64,000 bases of DNA from Chrysomallon squamiferum (lineage: Eukaryota; Mollusca; Gastropoda; Neomphalida; Peltospiridae), in the NCBI GenBank assembly GCA_012295275.1, contig CM022665.1, positions 9,267,476 through 9,331,475 of the forward strand, in the 5' to 3' direction. The notes beneath the pieces were generated by a model, which ran no database searches, was not told the DNA's origin, and worked only from the letters and a program-made list of their open reading frames with translations. The position numbers and the translations under genes are program-made. Shown here piece by piece: positions 30,101 to 44,235 of the stretch. Positions within the stretch are counted from its first letter, which is position 1. Every line of letters starts with the position of its first letter.

Positions 30101-33100
30101 TGTAGCATTGTTTTTATTAGTTTACCTTTGTCTTATGAAGATGTAACATTTTTTTTAAAGAAAAATATATAAGATTGTTACATTAGAATGAAAGCATCAG
30201 ATATTCTTGGCAAGAAGACTTTGACAAATATATCAAAACACCTACACAAATAAATAATGGTAATTAATCAGTGTCAGCATTGTATTTTTATATCTTGGCA
30301 GTATCATTCAGAATCAGTATTAATGATTTGTTTAATCTGTAGACTGACCTCACTGACCGATTTACTGCTGTAGTAAATGATAACTATTCTGCTCTGTTAA
30401 TTAAAAAAAATACCAATTTCATAATTATTTTTTAAAGAAAACACAAAAGTCAGTAGTATCACAACATCCACAAACCCATGCTCAAATATCCATGTTATAT
30501 CAATCAGATACACAACCCCACAATTCACCATATAGCTGATGATTTCAGTAATACTTTGAAAGGGTCAGAGCAGCTGCTGGGTTAAAATGTTCTGAGTTAT
30601 CTCCCTCAGTTGAAATACACATGAGGCAATCCAAAGTTTCCTAAGATATTGTTATTCACAGCCTTGTTTTAATAATGTTTTGACAACTAAAACCATACTC
30701 ACACTCAATGCTGGATACATACAACATACAGCTAATGTTGATCAAGATAGCAACATTTGGAAACAAGGTAACAGGACCCACATCCTTCTACAAACCATTT
30801 GCTTATAAAATAGGTAAATGTAGAGTTGCAGAAATGCCATCAGTAGAATTTATTATTTACTTATTTTTTAAACTGATAATACAGAACAATAATACAGCAG
30901 TAGACTGATAAACACACATTTTCAAAACAATTGTATCAGTCTTGGAAATTGTGAAAACATCCCAGACTGGTAACATGGACTTTTCCCATCCCTAACCATA
31001 CACACATACACATACACTCACACATGTCTATCTCAATTTTTTGATATAATCAAATATCTAATCTTGAATACATTGGAGAATAATCAAGTATATCAGATGC
31101 AGTTCATGAAGCATTATTCAGCTCTGTAGTAAAAATCAAAAAGATGATATATCCACAGCACTGTATATTTGTATGGTAATTAAAATGAGTACATGATTGA
31201 AGTTTAAATAATCCAATGCCTTATATAGAAGAACAGTTGAACCAATATTAGATAATAGCTTGGAAGTTATAATTTACTGACTTTAAGTTTAATTAGATCA
31301 TAAAATAATTCAAATAAATGTGTGAAAATTAACACTCATCAAATGTTTCTCTATGTCCATCATAATGAGCAATCATTTACATTACAAGATGTCTTTCATT
31401 AGAACCTAAAGGGAGGGAAGGTAGGAAATTCAATAACAATTAATATTAATAAAATAAATAAATGGAAAGAAGTATAGGTCATCTTAACAAGTAATTCAGT
31501 TAAATAATACTCAGTTGTATTTGTTGCTCAGCTGATCATTATGATGACTTTTAGTTATGGTTATATGAATACTTATTGACTACAGGATACTGCTGAATGA
31601 ATTTAAAAATGTGTGCATGTGTGTGTGTGTGTGTACATATATATATATATATCTCAATTTTTATTTAAAAAACCAATGTATATAAATAGTCTAATAATAA
31701 AATAATGTTCATCTTGTACCTAAAAAAAAAAAAAAAAAAACAATAAAAAAACAATTCAAAAAAAAAAAATTGAACTAAACAAAAAGATAAAACAAAAAAC
31801 AACAATAACAATAACAAAAGAAATCATTATCATTCAACTGGCCTTGTAGATGTATATTACTGTAGGCAACCGGTCTACAGATGGGTTAATGTGCAACTGA
31901 TGAACAAACTAAAAAAATAAGTATGATAGCAGTATTATTCAAATGAACTGCATTTTAAGATAGAAGAAGTGATAGGTTTTTTTTTTTTTTTGACTGTTTA
32001 CTGTTCATTAATGTTAATGGTTGGCCACTAGGGTTATCTCCCTTCTTCCAGCTGTCTATACACTGCAATATTCAAAACTAAGTACACGATAATCAAATCA
32101 AACCAAACTGAAGCTTCACCAGGCCCTAATACACACAGACACAGACACAGACAGACACAGACACAGACACAGACACAGACACACACACACAAAACAATTA
32201 CATAACACCCAAATATATATTTCATGATAATATACCTTACAGAAACAATGGTCTAAATATATTTTGCATATTTTAATGTTTTATTTGTTTCTTGTTATCC
32301 AATCGTAATAAGAAAGTACAACACAAAAAAGTACAGTTAAAAAATATCCTGCTTTAGTTTTTTCTAATTTCAGGCAAATAATCTAGGGTTGAGTTCACCA
32401 TGTATGCATGCAATAATGTCACAATGAAAGGGTAAAATAGTATTCAGATGTATTTCATAAGTATTATTTTACTGCCATACTTTGTTATTAATAATGACAG
32501 CATAAACAATAAAATAGTAATTGACAAGTGTAATTAATTATAAAAAAAAAAAAAAAATTTAACAACCATTCCTACCATTAGAGGTACAATTTAACAAGAG
32601 AGTTTACTTACCCCTGAATCTACCTGATCATCTTTACCAGATTCTTCTTGTTTGTTTTCTTTGCCTTCCTTGTCTTCTTCATTCTAGAAAAAAATTGAAA
32701 ACATATTTAAGTATATTACACAATCACATTTAATATTATGTAAATGAAAAATATATATATCTGTGAATTTTCTGTGAATTATTATTTATTGCCTATTTTA
32801 AAAAAATAAATTATACACATGATATATATATAAAAAACAAAGTTCTGCTTTGCTGATCTATTCTGAGGTTCTTGAATTGGCTTTTCCTTTATCTGAGATT
32901 ATAATAATTTGACTTCTGATCATCATATGCAGTAACTAATATTGATATGAATTCTCCATTAACATTTCAGTTAACTTACATCTGGTTCATAACTGGCTAT
33001 ACCCGTAGATCGTCTTTCTCTTCTAGCTCGTCTGGCACGAACCAGTGACAGTTCTTTCTTTTCTTCATGGCCATCTGCAAGAGAACAATGTTACATGTAA

Positions 33101-35560
33101 CTCAAGTAAAAATAAGAAAATGAAACAGAAAAGAAGTGAACTAAGACACAATAACAATAAATGGTTATTTCAGAATATATAAATCTATAAATAATTTTTT
33201 AAATTCCAAGAAAAAAAAGTCTTAAGAAAAGATCAACATAAATGTAACTGAGAACATGTTAGAAATTACAGACAATGGCTGGATTAGGAAGCAGCCAATG
33301 GTTATAATGAGAAAGACCAATAATGCAAAATATCTGAGCTCCAACCAATGAGCTAATCTCCTAGACAATCACTAGTGTATATAAAAAAAAATGTAAAAAT
33401 TAACCAGTAGTAAATTAATATTCTTGAATGAAACCAGTTTAAAACCTCATAAAATTTCAAAGCTACTTCTGTCTGATGCATGTCTAAAACTTAAAGATGT
33501 TAGTCATGAAATATCATTGAAGATATACAGCACGCTGTTCAACTATTATATTTAAGTATATATAGTATCTCCAGTTTGAATAATAATTGTTGTACAGACT
33601 AATTTACATTTTACATGAGTGCAAACCATTAAACAAAGAATCCTTTACCAGTGGTCTTGAAACTCATTCAGCACTCATATCAAAGCATAAAAATAAAAAT
33701 AAGATGCTTTTTTAAAATTAACGTAAGCCTTTAATTAAATTGTTGATAAAGATTATTTCAACAGTTTCTAAATACCAAGCCATTTCAATTATTCTTACAA
33801 TCACTGTACATGTTCTTTAAGTTTTGAAAACATTAGTATTTATTTTTGTACTAAAATATTTTACAATATGGGTGCATTCTGAATATAACTGGAACTGGAC
33901 ATAAAAACAAAGTAGCCAAAATACCAGTCATGCTAATATACAGAAGCAACAAAATCATACACATGAAAAAACAAAATAATAAAAAATAATAAAAACAAAG
34001 TTATTTTTTATATAGCACAGCAATACTCTAATAAATAACTGATCTATATAATAAAAATACAGCTAAAGCAGGAATATTTCTTTTTTTAATTTCACTGAAT
34101 ATATTGTTTGTCCAACAATTTTATTTTTTTCCATTTAGATAAATTCCTATCATATTATTAATGTATTTTATTTTTTTTCATGTAGATAAATTCCTATCAT
34201 ATTATTAATGCATTTATGTTCTATACACCATGCATTATCACTCATCACCTATGCCAAAAAACAGGGTTATGTCATCATTGTTAATTTTGATAAACCTGGT
34301 CACTGCTGATAAACCTGGACACTGAAGAAAAACTGGCTAACACCCAAATTATATTGGTACTGACAGATCTGGCCTGAAATTACATGCAACAATTTGAAAA
34401 ATGTTTCGTTTTTATAATGCATTTATGGCTTTCATTTTTTGCAAACTAGATAATTATTTTTAAAAATAAAATTCAAGAAAGCTAATTTCAAAACAATATT
34501 TTAATAAAATAAAAGGATCCAAATGTTTAAAATGTTATTTATCCCAAATTAAAGCTTATGTTGTGTGGTAACAACTGCTGTAACAAAACATACTGTGTCA
34601 TTCTGACCCAAATCTTATTTGTCTTTTCAAAATATACATCATATCATACAGCCTCACAACACTCTGATGCTTTGACTTACAGGCTTTTCTGTAACATGCA
34701 ATAATTTTAACAGTGAAAAAAATCATAAATAAAAAAAAAAAAAAATAAAAATCATAAAATAAAATGGTTAAAATCTATGCTACTCACACACACCTTTCTT
34801 ACTTTCCTCTCTAGCAGCAGAAGAATCATCTTTGGTAATTCTGTCCTTGTTCTCTTTTGACAACTCATTCCGCATATCATCCATCTCGCCGTTTCTAACC
34901 CGACGTAAAGACGATGTGCGGGACAGACCCGTGCTTCCAGTTGTGAGACTAGATATATCGGAACTTGAAAGAGCATTTCTTTGACTACGAGGTATATAAG
35001 CTGTCAATGAAAACAATGCAAATGTCACTTTAAAGAAAATTAACTTTTAAGATGTGTTTTTAAAATAAAACAGTTATGCCTCTGTTCTTTTTGTTATATA
35101 TATTAAAAATTCCAGTTAAAAAAATGAATAGAAAAATAATTAATTATCAAATGCTTTTTTCACATGTACTTTATCCAATAAAAGATAAGTAAATTATGAC
35201 AAATTAATGTAACTTACATATGCTATCTGAAGTGTGACTACTGAAACTATTTGAATTGTCTCGCATTGAATCTCGAGATCGGCGAAAGCTGCTTCTAGAA
35301 TCATCCTGAAACAGCAATGTGTCAGATCACATGAGTACAGCTAAGATATGCCAAATAGCAACCTAAACTTCTGTAAAAAAATATTAGTTGTACATCTACA
35401 ATTTAGTCTAGCTAACAACTTTCAAATTATGTTTTGCTATGAGAAAGAACTTGGTGCAAAATATGTGGAAATAATGGATTTAATGACTGAAATGTTTGAT
35501 TGTGACAGCATGTAAAGGGTTAAAAGTTAAATACCTGCTCTCATGGAACTAATTAGAGTG

Positions 35561-35598
<38 letters not shown>

Positions 35599-38500
35599 AT
35601 TAAGGTAATCAGTAAATACAACTTTACAGAGAAATTAAATGTAAATCCATGACATGCTGTTCATGCTAATGATCATTATATCAGAGAAAAATTAGTCAAA
35701 CTTTAATATTCGACTGTATGTAAATAATCAGTTTCAAATCTTCCTCCTATAAACTATAGCAAATGCTAAAGGAAGAGGATATATTTTTTATACTAATAAA
35801 CTTATTCCTTCTATCATTTTTATTGAATTAAGCAACCTTTTTTCCACTTCCCATTATAAAACACCAAACTTACTTCATAATTTCAATGCTTACTTCAAAA
35901 TAAACAACTTTTTATAAATCACTGAAAGGAAACACCTCAAATTCTATGAGCTAAATGGGAACTTTACCACCCAATTATTCTAAAAACAAAGGGGTCTAAT
36001 AATTCCCATCCTCTTCGTCTTTGGACTCAGAAGACGCAATGCAGATCTAATGAACAATCCGAAAACTGGAACAACATCCACGAACAAAAACATGCACAAC
36101 TTCACACAAGACTTACATCTCTGCGATCTTCCCAGCACCGTCGATGCGATGGTGCATCATCTGATGTCGAGTCTTTGGAAGAGAAACTGGAACTAGTTCT
36201 ATCAGTTACAGAATCTTTTTGAGAGTCCCGTACCAAGTCTCTCTTTGTTACAGATACATTATAATTATCTTTATCTGTTTCTCTGTTGTTCTGAAGTCTT
36301 AATTTTTCCCTGTCTTTATCTGTTGTAGAATGTTTGATCGATTCCTGGGCTTGCTCCACATCTTCCAAAGCAACACCCTGAACGCATGAAAAATTATATA
36401 AACATTAAACATATAAAAAGAGAATAAGATTAATCTGTTATATAAATGTAAGTAAAAGGTTCTTAGCAACCAATCAGGTGTAGAAGAAAATTACATAATC
36501 TCCACAATGTTATATCATTTGCATACATGAATAAAATTATATACAGCTAAATTTCTTTTTTTCACAATTATAAATTTTTTTTTTTTTTTCAGCAATAGAT
36601 TTAAATAATTTTAATCATATGTTGATTTAAAACAATATGTATTCTCTGACCTGTGTTGATCGTCTTGTTTCCCTAGCTCTCTTGGCTCGGGCTTTCCTTT
36701 GAGTTTCTGCCTCTTCATCACGTTTGGGAGGTTCATAAGATCTAAAAGAAACAGCAGCGTTGGAAAAAATAAAACTCTGAAAATATGATTTTTGTAATAA
36801 AAATAATATAATGAACAAATTAGCCAAATTCAATTTGAAAATAACAGTGCAGCATAATTCCAAATATTTATTATAAATATAAAATGAAGAACATTTGAAA
36901 AGGCAAGCAGAATTAAAATTTATTTAAAAAAAATATAAATATCAAATACTTTCATATGCAGTTGCACTATAGTGACTATATTTTCAGTGTCAAGAAAATT
37001 CTAAATTCTGGAAAAAGAAAATAAAATAATAAAAAATAAATGAACCTTCGGAACATAGAAATATTTGTTGTAGGTGCAGTGACTGTTGCAGTTGTGTAAA
37101 TAGTTGTGCTGGCAGTAGTTACAGAGGCTGGTATTGTCACGGATGTTGAGATGGGCGGTATGTTTGTTCTTTGTCGCAGTGTTGCATCTTCATGTTTTTC
37201 TTCTTCCTTGGCAATTTCCTTGCGTTCATTCTGCTCTTGTTGCCTGCGATAGTAGGGCACGTATGCAGATTGGTAAGAGCTGCCATATGAGTGCAGACTG
37301 CGATAGGGAGAGGTAGCAGACTGACCATACGAACTAACAAAACTATGTCTGGAACACACAAAAGCAAAAAAGTATGACATGCAAGCATGCAATCAGTAAT
37401 ATTCATACAAGCAACAGGCACAAAAAAAAAAAAGAAAAAAGAAAGAAAAGAAAGAAAAAGATAGAAAGAAAAAATTCCAGCAGCTACTGTGCATAACTGA
37501 AAATGGTAATCGTCATGAATAGGTTGAAACTTCTAGATCTAAATAGAGCAAACTGCATGGAACAATAGCCGTTAGTCTGAAATGTGCTTTCAGAGGGTTT
37601 TAAAATGTAAGGTTAAACTCTAAATAAAACATGAAAGGTTTTTTTTATCAATGACAGAATGTAAAATCCATAACTGCAGTGACCTAACCCTTATCTTGTC
37701 ATGCCTCCAAATTATGGTTATTAAATTTGTTGATTTAAAAAATAATAATCTTGCATCTGTTTTTTAAATCAGGCATCAATGATTTGACCATGCTACAAAA
37801 ATTTACACATATTTGTAATACATGTGTATTGTAACAAATGTGCAATTATCAGTTTCATTTGTGGATTTCTGTGCTGAGAGAGACAGTAATGGTAGTAGTT
37901 GCATTCACAGTGACTTTAAGAGTACCAATAACAACATAAAAACCTGTAAAATTTAACAATACAATTTAATAAATAATAATATAAATAATCATTATAAAAT
38001 AATAATTTACTAAACTTGGGTTTAATAAAATGTTTTTTTTCTTTCTTTCTTTTTTTTTTAAAATAACAACCCACAAACAACAACAACAACAACAACAACA
38101 GAAAAAGAAAACACACAAAAAATTATATTTAATTTGGTATAAAAATAATAAACAATGTTTTATCATTTTAATTATTTCCATCAGGTTAACATGATATACT
38201 TCAAAATAGCTGGCCAACATATTAAAAAAAACCCCCAAAACTGATAGACCAGAAGCTGTAACTAAAAGAATTTGTTATTTATTATTTAAAGAACATTTCT
38301 CCTGTGTTTAGTGGCTGCTGATAAAATTCATGTAAAATGCGTGTCTAATTAGTATTCTTGTAGCTTCCATTTCACAATTTTTAGTAAATGACATTTAATA
38401 TAAACATAAATAAAATTAGTAGCAAGAGATTTCTCAAACTGAAACTATGTCAAAATATGACAAAACTCAGTTTAAGAAAGCAAAATATTTTTACCATAAA

Positions 38501-40243
38501 ATGTCATCTAAGCAGATGTTACAACAAAACGATATTGAAGGATGCAGAGTAAAGATCAATTTAAACAAATAACATGTCATGCTATATATATTAAAAAAAA
38601 GAAAAAAAAAAGCAACCTCAGTTAAAAGAAACCCAGCAGTACATTTAGAATATTTAAATTAATGAAAACAAAACACAGCAAAACAAACAAAAAGGGAAAA
38701 GACTGGTAACAACATGTAGTAAGTAGATTGTTAATGTTTTTGTATTTGGCTATCAGATACTCAAAACATTTTACTTATCACACTTTTCTTGAAGATTTAT
38801 TTTGATTCATTTTTTTTTTTTTTTTTTTATAATATATATTGGCTAGATCATGTACAGTGTTAGTGTTTCCACTATGCAGCAACAGGAGGGTGGCCTGCCC
38901 GGCCATTTTTTGCAGCTGCCCTTGCACTCAAAATTTCAAAAATGCCTGCCCTCAATTGGCTAAGTTTTCAATAAAATGTGCTGATAATTAATGCAGTTTT
39001 GCCTCAGCAGACCAATAAACAAATATGAATGGCAGTTTCTAGCACCAATAAACAAATACAAATAACACTTTTTAATTCCAACAAATGAAATAAACAGGAC
39101 TATGACACCTTGTTAATTCTGCCCTTTTGAAGACAAGTAATAATGAAAAAAATGCCCCTTTTTCCTATCTGCACTCTGCTCCTTTTTCACACTCAGGGTC
39201 ACATTATAGTATTATGTAAACAATTTTATTTTTAATAAAACAACTTTACTACAGATGTCATATCAATTTTTCATCATAAACATGAATTGTAATTAACAGT
39301 GGTTTATTTATGACTGCATTTAAAAGTTGTAAACAAAAAAGAATTTAAATACATATTGAAAGTAATTTAAAACTTTTTTCATAAATCCTAAATATCTGAA
39401 TGAAGAAAAGAAAACAAAAATTAACCCAATATTGACATAATTATGAATAAGCATACCTGTCTGACAGACGATTATCTTGAGTAACCTCAGAAGTAGAGGC
39501 TGTTAGGGATGATGTGCTAACAACACTGCGATGACTGCTGTTAAGATCCTGTGAAATGCATCAAATATAACAAGTTAAGGGATTTCTCATAACAAATGAT
39601 GAAAATAAATACATTATTAAGAAAATATTAAATAAACAAATAAAGTTTAAAATTTCACGATTCCCCCTCTCCAAAAAAAAAGAAGAAAAAAAAGAAGATA
39701 ATAATAATTATAAAGACTGGACAAACTTGTAGAAAACAGTTTAGTTCTTACTCAACAAGAGATAAATGTATAACATTTTATTTAGAAATCTTTTTCAAAT
39801 GTTAGTTATGTAAGATAAGAAACAATGTGCAATAATAAAACACATCTTTCATATCATCCGTAAAATGTTTGCAAAATTGATGGAAATATGATTTTTATTA
39901 ATTAAAAAAAAAATTGGAAATAAAAATTTAAACTGTTTTCAAGTGTATTTAAATATGAATAAAGTGGTGAACATTACAAGATAATTACAGCAGAAATAAA
40001 TGAAAGACAGAACCCAAACCAAAGTTAATTGTGCTCTCTACAAACTAATAAAGCTTTCTTTTAATGCAATTCTAACAAAAATGATTGAATCCGTGCCATG
40101 AACATGCGGAAAAAATGAAAATAATAATAACAATAATAATAATAATATAAATAAATAAATAAGTCAACTTTTTACAAAAAGAAGGATTTATGAAGGATTT
40201 GTTTTTAATTGAGGCTAAATTACAAATTTAAAAAACCTCAAAA

Positions 40244-40280
<37 letters not shown>

Positions 40281-41853
40281 TGTATATATATATCTGATGG
40301 CAAGGAAGGTAAAACAGATCCCCTCTACCACCACCAAAAATCTGACCCAAATCAGAAATCTTTGCAAGATGTATAACACAACTCACATTTTCTACCAATC
40401 TTACTCGAGGAATATAACTTGCTGAATGCAGTAGAAACCTGTCATCATCTTTTTCCTTGAGTACTGAACCACTAACCATATTCAAGCTTCCAGTCTTTCT
40501 GAGTTCAGCTCGCCATTTGTGGACGTTAAAGTCCAACAGTGAAACTTTTGCTCCCTGTTCATTGCAAAAAGGGCATGTAGGTGTTTGCATTACGATATAT
40601 GGGAAGAGGAAGGGATGGAGTTATAAAAAAAATTACAAATAAATAATAAAAATAATTGTAAATAAATACACAGAAGCAGACAACGTTGAAGTATTTGAAT
40701 TTTATGTCCCAATCATTTGGATATTTATAAATGTAAATTTTGTTACATTTCTGTGTGTCTTGATAATGAATAAGTTATACACCTGCATTTTGACAAGCAT
40801 CAGAAGCTCCACTCCAGTAAAGTGTGCATGCCAAAGAGGGATAAAAAAGAACTGGAACAAACCACAGTTAAGCAGCAGACTGTTTTACCAAGTGTAGAAA
40901 TGCAATTTGAATGTGGGTTGAATGGCATTTTGTGCTTTTTTCTGCATGTCTACTCATTATCAAGTCACAGGGATGTATTACTTCTTCTTTTGTTCTTTTT
41001 TTAAATACAAATTTTGGAGGGTTATTATATTTGCTTCAAGGTTTCAAAATCCTAAATGATTATCTGTCGTGCTTACAGACTTTAAACAGCTTTATTTCAA
41101 GATGAACCTGTCAGAGGATTACTGTTTAGTTTTGATACTAAGTAGCAAATCTCTTTGGATATGTGAAATGAACAGTGCATTTATTAGAAGTAAAAAGGAA
41201 AATTATAAAACCACAAAGATAAACATATATTTTCATACAACATTATTTCACAACATTGAATAGTCTCCAAATCAGAATATGATAACTGATATACATGCAC
41301 AGAATAAAAACAAGATGCACCACATACTGTGATAAAAAATGACATGCAAAGAAAAAGTGTGCTACTCAGCCTACTGTTGCCTTAGTAGAAAAAAGACATG
41401 AGCCTAACCAACAGCATACCTGTTCATCAGTGTGATGGCCTGATGGTGCACTAGATGATCTTGAAATAAGATCTTTGGATGAAGTAGAACTATTATTATC
41501 CTTAACAGAGACTGAGATTTCTTTACTGGACTGAGGTGTTTCTTTATCAGGTGTTTCCTTTGAAAAAGCAAAAAGCAAAAGCAAACTAAGCATGAGCTGA
41601 CAGCCTGTAGGTGTAGCTATAAGCAAAATGTTTTAAAAACAAGTATCGTAACTCTTACCTGTATATTATATCTAATTTAATTTTCAGTGCAGGTTGTATA
41701 AAGCTTATGAAAATCTGTTATATTTTGTGCTTTTTTTTGTTCATTTTTGTTTCTCAATGTTTTGTTTCTTTTTCACCTTTTTGTAAAATAAATTAACATT
41801 TCTTCCACCACAGCAAGAAGATATAAGGAAAAATGTTCTATCATGTGCATGCA

Positions 41854-41895
<42 letters not shown>

Positions 41896-43483
41896 TATAT
41901 ATATGACTAAACAAATAATCTGTCTATTGTATTTATAAGCTTTACAATAAACTATAATATAAAAGATCATATATATAAAAATGAAGCTATATCAAGCAAA
42001 GTCATAAAGATGTATTTCACCTAAATTCTGAACTAAGATGTATTCTCTAAATTTAAACATGCAGCAGCAAATTTAATTATTAGGACAAAGTAATACCTCA
42101 TATATTTCCGTATATATAAAACTGATCATATTTACATAAAGACTGAATTATATCATTAAATTAACAACATAGTTAGATAGTGAAGGTAAGATATAGATTT
42201 AAGTAAAATAAAGCAAGCAAACAAAATGATAAATAAACAAATAAAGAAATTAGAAGAAAATGAAAAACAATAATCATCTGGTATGTTATTAAATGTTTGG
42301 TTGTTGTTTGTTCTTTCTAAAGTTATGTCTAATAGTTTATAAATGATATCAACTATTAATTACTATTCAAAAGCATTCACAAGAGAATTACATAATAAAG
42401 CAGAAAATATATGAAAGCAAAATCTAAACTAATGCAGACATTAACAAATATATTTTTCTTAATAGAGATATATATATAATTTCTTTTTTAATATACATTT
42501 TAGTTCATTAACAGAAAATATTTCAGCTGTAAAATATTGTTTCAAATAAGATTATTACATCCTTTACCAGATTATTTACATAGTACATGCTATTAAAACA
42601 TTCCATGGTCATATTAATTTTGGCTGTTTATAATCAGTAATTATGACTAATAAATTCTGTTACTGATTTCCTTTTTCATAACAAATGGGTGTACACTTGC
42701 AAACCAACTCTTAGGGAAGACAAACCACTCATATTTATTTTAAAAAAAAGAAGCTTTTATTAATCCCTTTTCTGCAATTATATTAAATATATATTTTTTT
42801 TTAAAAGAAAATGTCTACTGTATAAAATTCCTAATCTTATACATGGGTTAAAGTTATAAATTCAGTTCAAATAACATTTATTTGACTTGTTTATATTATT
42901 TGTAAATAATAAAAAATATTACTTTTTTGAAGGCTCTTATGCCATTAAAGATAAATCTGAATGCCAGTGAAAGGACAGGACAGAAAGTAAATGGGTACAA
43001 TAGTTTCAACTGAAAAATCCTTAAGAAAAATTGAAAACAGAAGTAAACTTGTTTGCAGGAGCTAAAGGTTAACTACCAAGAAGAATTAGTATTAAATACC
43101 GCAATATCAAATATTTTAGACTTACATCATCAATTTTAGTTACAATGGCATTCTGCACGCCATTTCTCACAGTCTCATCTGACCGTGAAATGTTTTCACT
43201 TTCTGAAACCTCATCTATTTTGGGCATCTCTGCTCGCTTAATGTCAACTCCAGAATGGCTAGATGCGTTGTCTTGTTCCCGAGGCTGCATGCAAACAAAG
43301 CAAACTAGACTACATCTACTATACCCAGGCTCTCCTCCACTTTTATTCTTTGTTTTTACATTTACAGTTTCGCAGGATTATTTTTGTTTGGAAAAATAAA
43401 AAACAAGACAATTATTTTACTGTAAATTTTATCAAATCAAAAGACTTGTGTTTTCAAAGGAATATTTAGTTTCTACACATACA

Positions 43484-43524
<41 letters not shown>

Positions 43525-44193
43525 CTATATAAAAACTGTCTTTAATAACTTTCATTTGGTTGGAGGGCATTTGTTTTATACATTTCAAACTAAATTCAAA
43601 GAGAAATAAAGAGTAAGATAATTTTTCTTATTACTAAATAGTTAAAACAGTGTTTTTTTCAGAAATAAGTTGAATACTTTTTAAACAGACAAAAATTCCT
43701 GTGCAATAATGCAAACATACAAAGCAACAAACAAATAAATAAATAAAGAAATAAATAAAGAACAAAAAGAAAGGGCGTTTCTAAATTATTTATAATATTA
43801 CCCAATCAGTATTAAGTAAGAAAGAAACAATATCAAATACAATTCTTGGATTCAAAGACTTGTTTAGCTCAACTATGGTAACATTTATATAACTATAAAA
43901 TAATTTTTAAAAAACTTTTTCTGTTTTATATACTGATCACAATTGTAATTTAGAATTATTTCTATATTAAATTATGGGAAAAAAGATAAAAATAATTATG
44001 CACAAATAATATTCTATAATTACAGAGTAAAGATTGAAAAACAAAACAATAATACTGATAATAATAAAAAGAAAAAAAGATGCATTTTCCCACCACACTA
44101 TGAAATTATTACTTTTCTTTTCGAATTAAAATACTGCATGCATATAACAATAACCACAACATAGATTCAGACATTTTTTCACCAGCACAACAC

Positions 44194-44235
<42 letters not shown>

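Larger units (their letters stand above)
26070..32611 (-). other. Intron containing the upstream region of the internal first exon
   Basis: Part of the long intron between exons 20 and 21. The 400-500 bases beside the alternative first exon (26070-26500) are less AT-rich than the rest and are the likely place for the short isoform's 5' UTR and promoter. No clear TATA box or initiator was identified. The rest is AT-rich, with poly-T near 27152-27174, CA-rich repeats near 29895-29980, GT/AT repeats near 31615-31653 and CAGACA repeats near 32130-32190. Confidence 0.6.
39549..43125 (-). other. Introns between exons 10 and 13
   Basis: Apart from exons 11 and 12 this stretch holds AT-rich intron, a TG repeat at about 40249-40280 and an AT repeat at about 41855-41902. 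Plus-strand frames near 40822-41263 show no conserved features. Confidence 0.7.

Noticed and set aside
40228-40590. Reading exon 12 as part of a longer 120-codon gene with a Cys-rich start (TCPFCNEQG)
   Set aside because: The Cys-rich part lies before a usable acceptor and has no homology, and phase with exon 11 requires starting at GAKVS.
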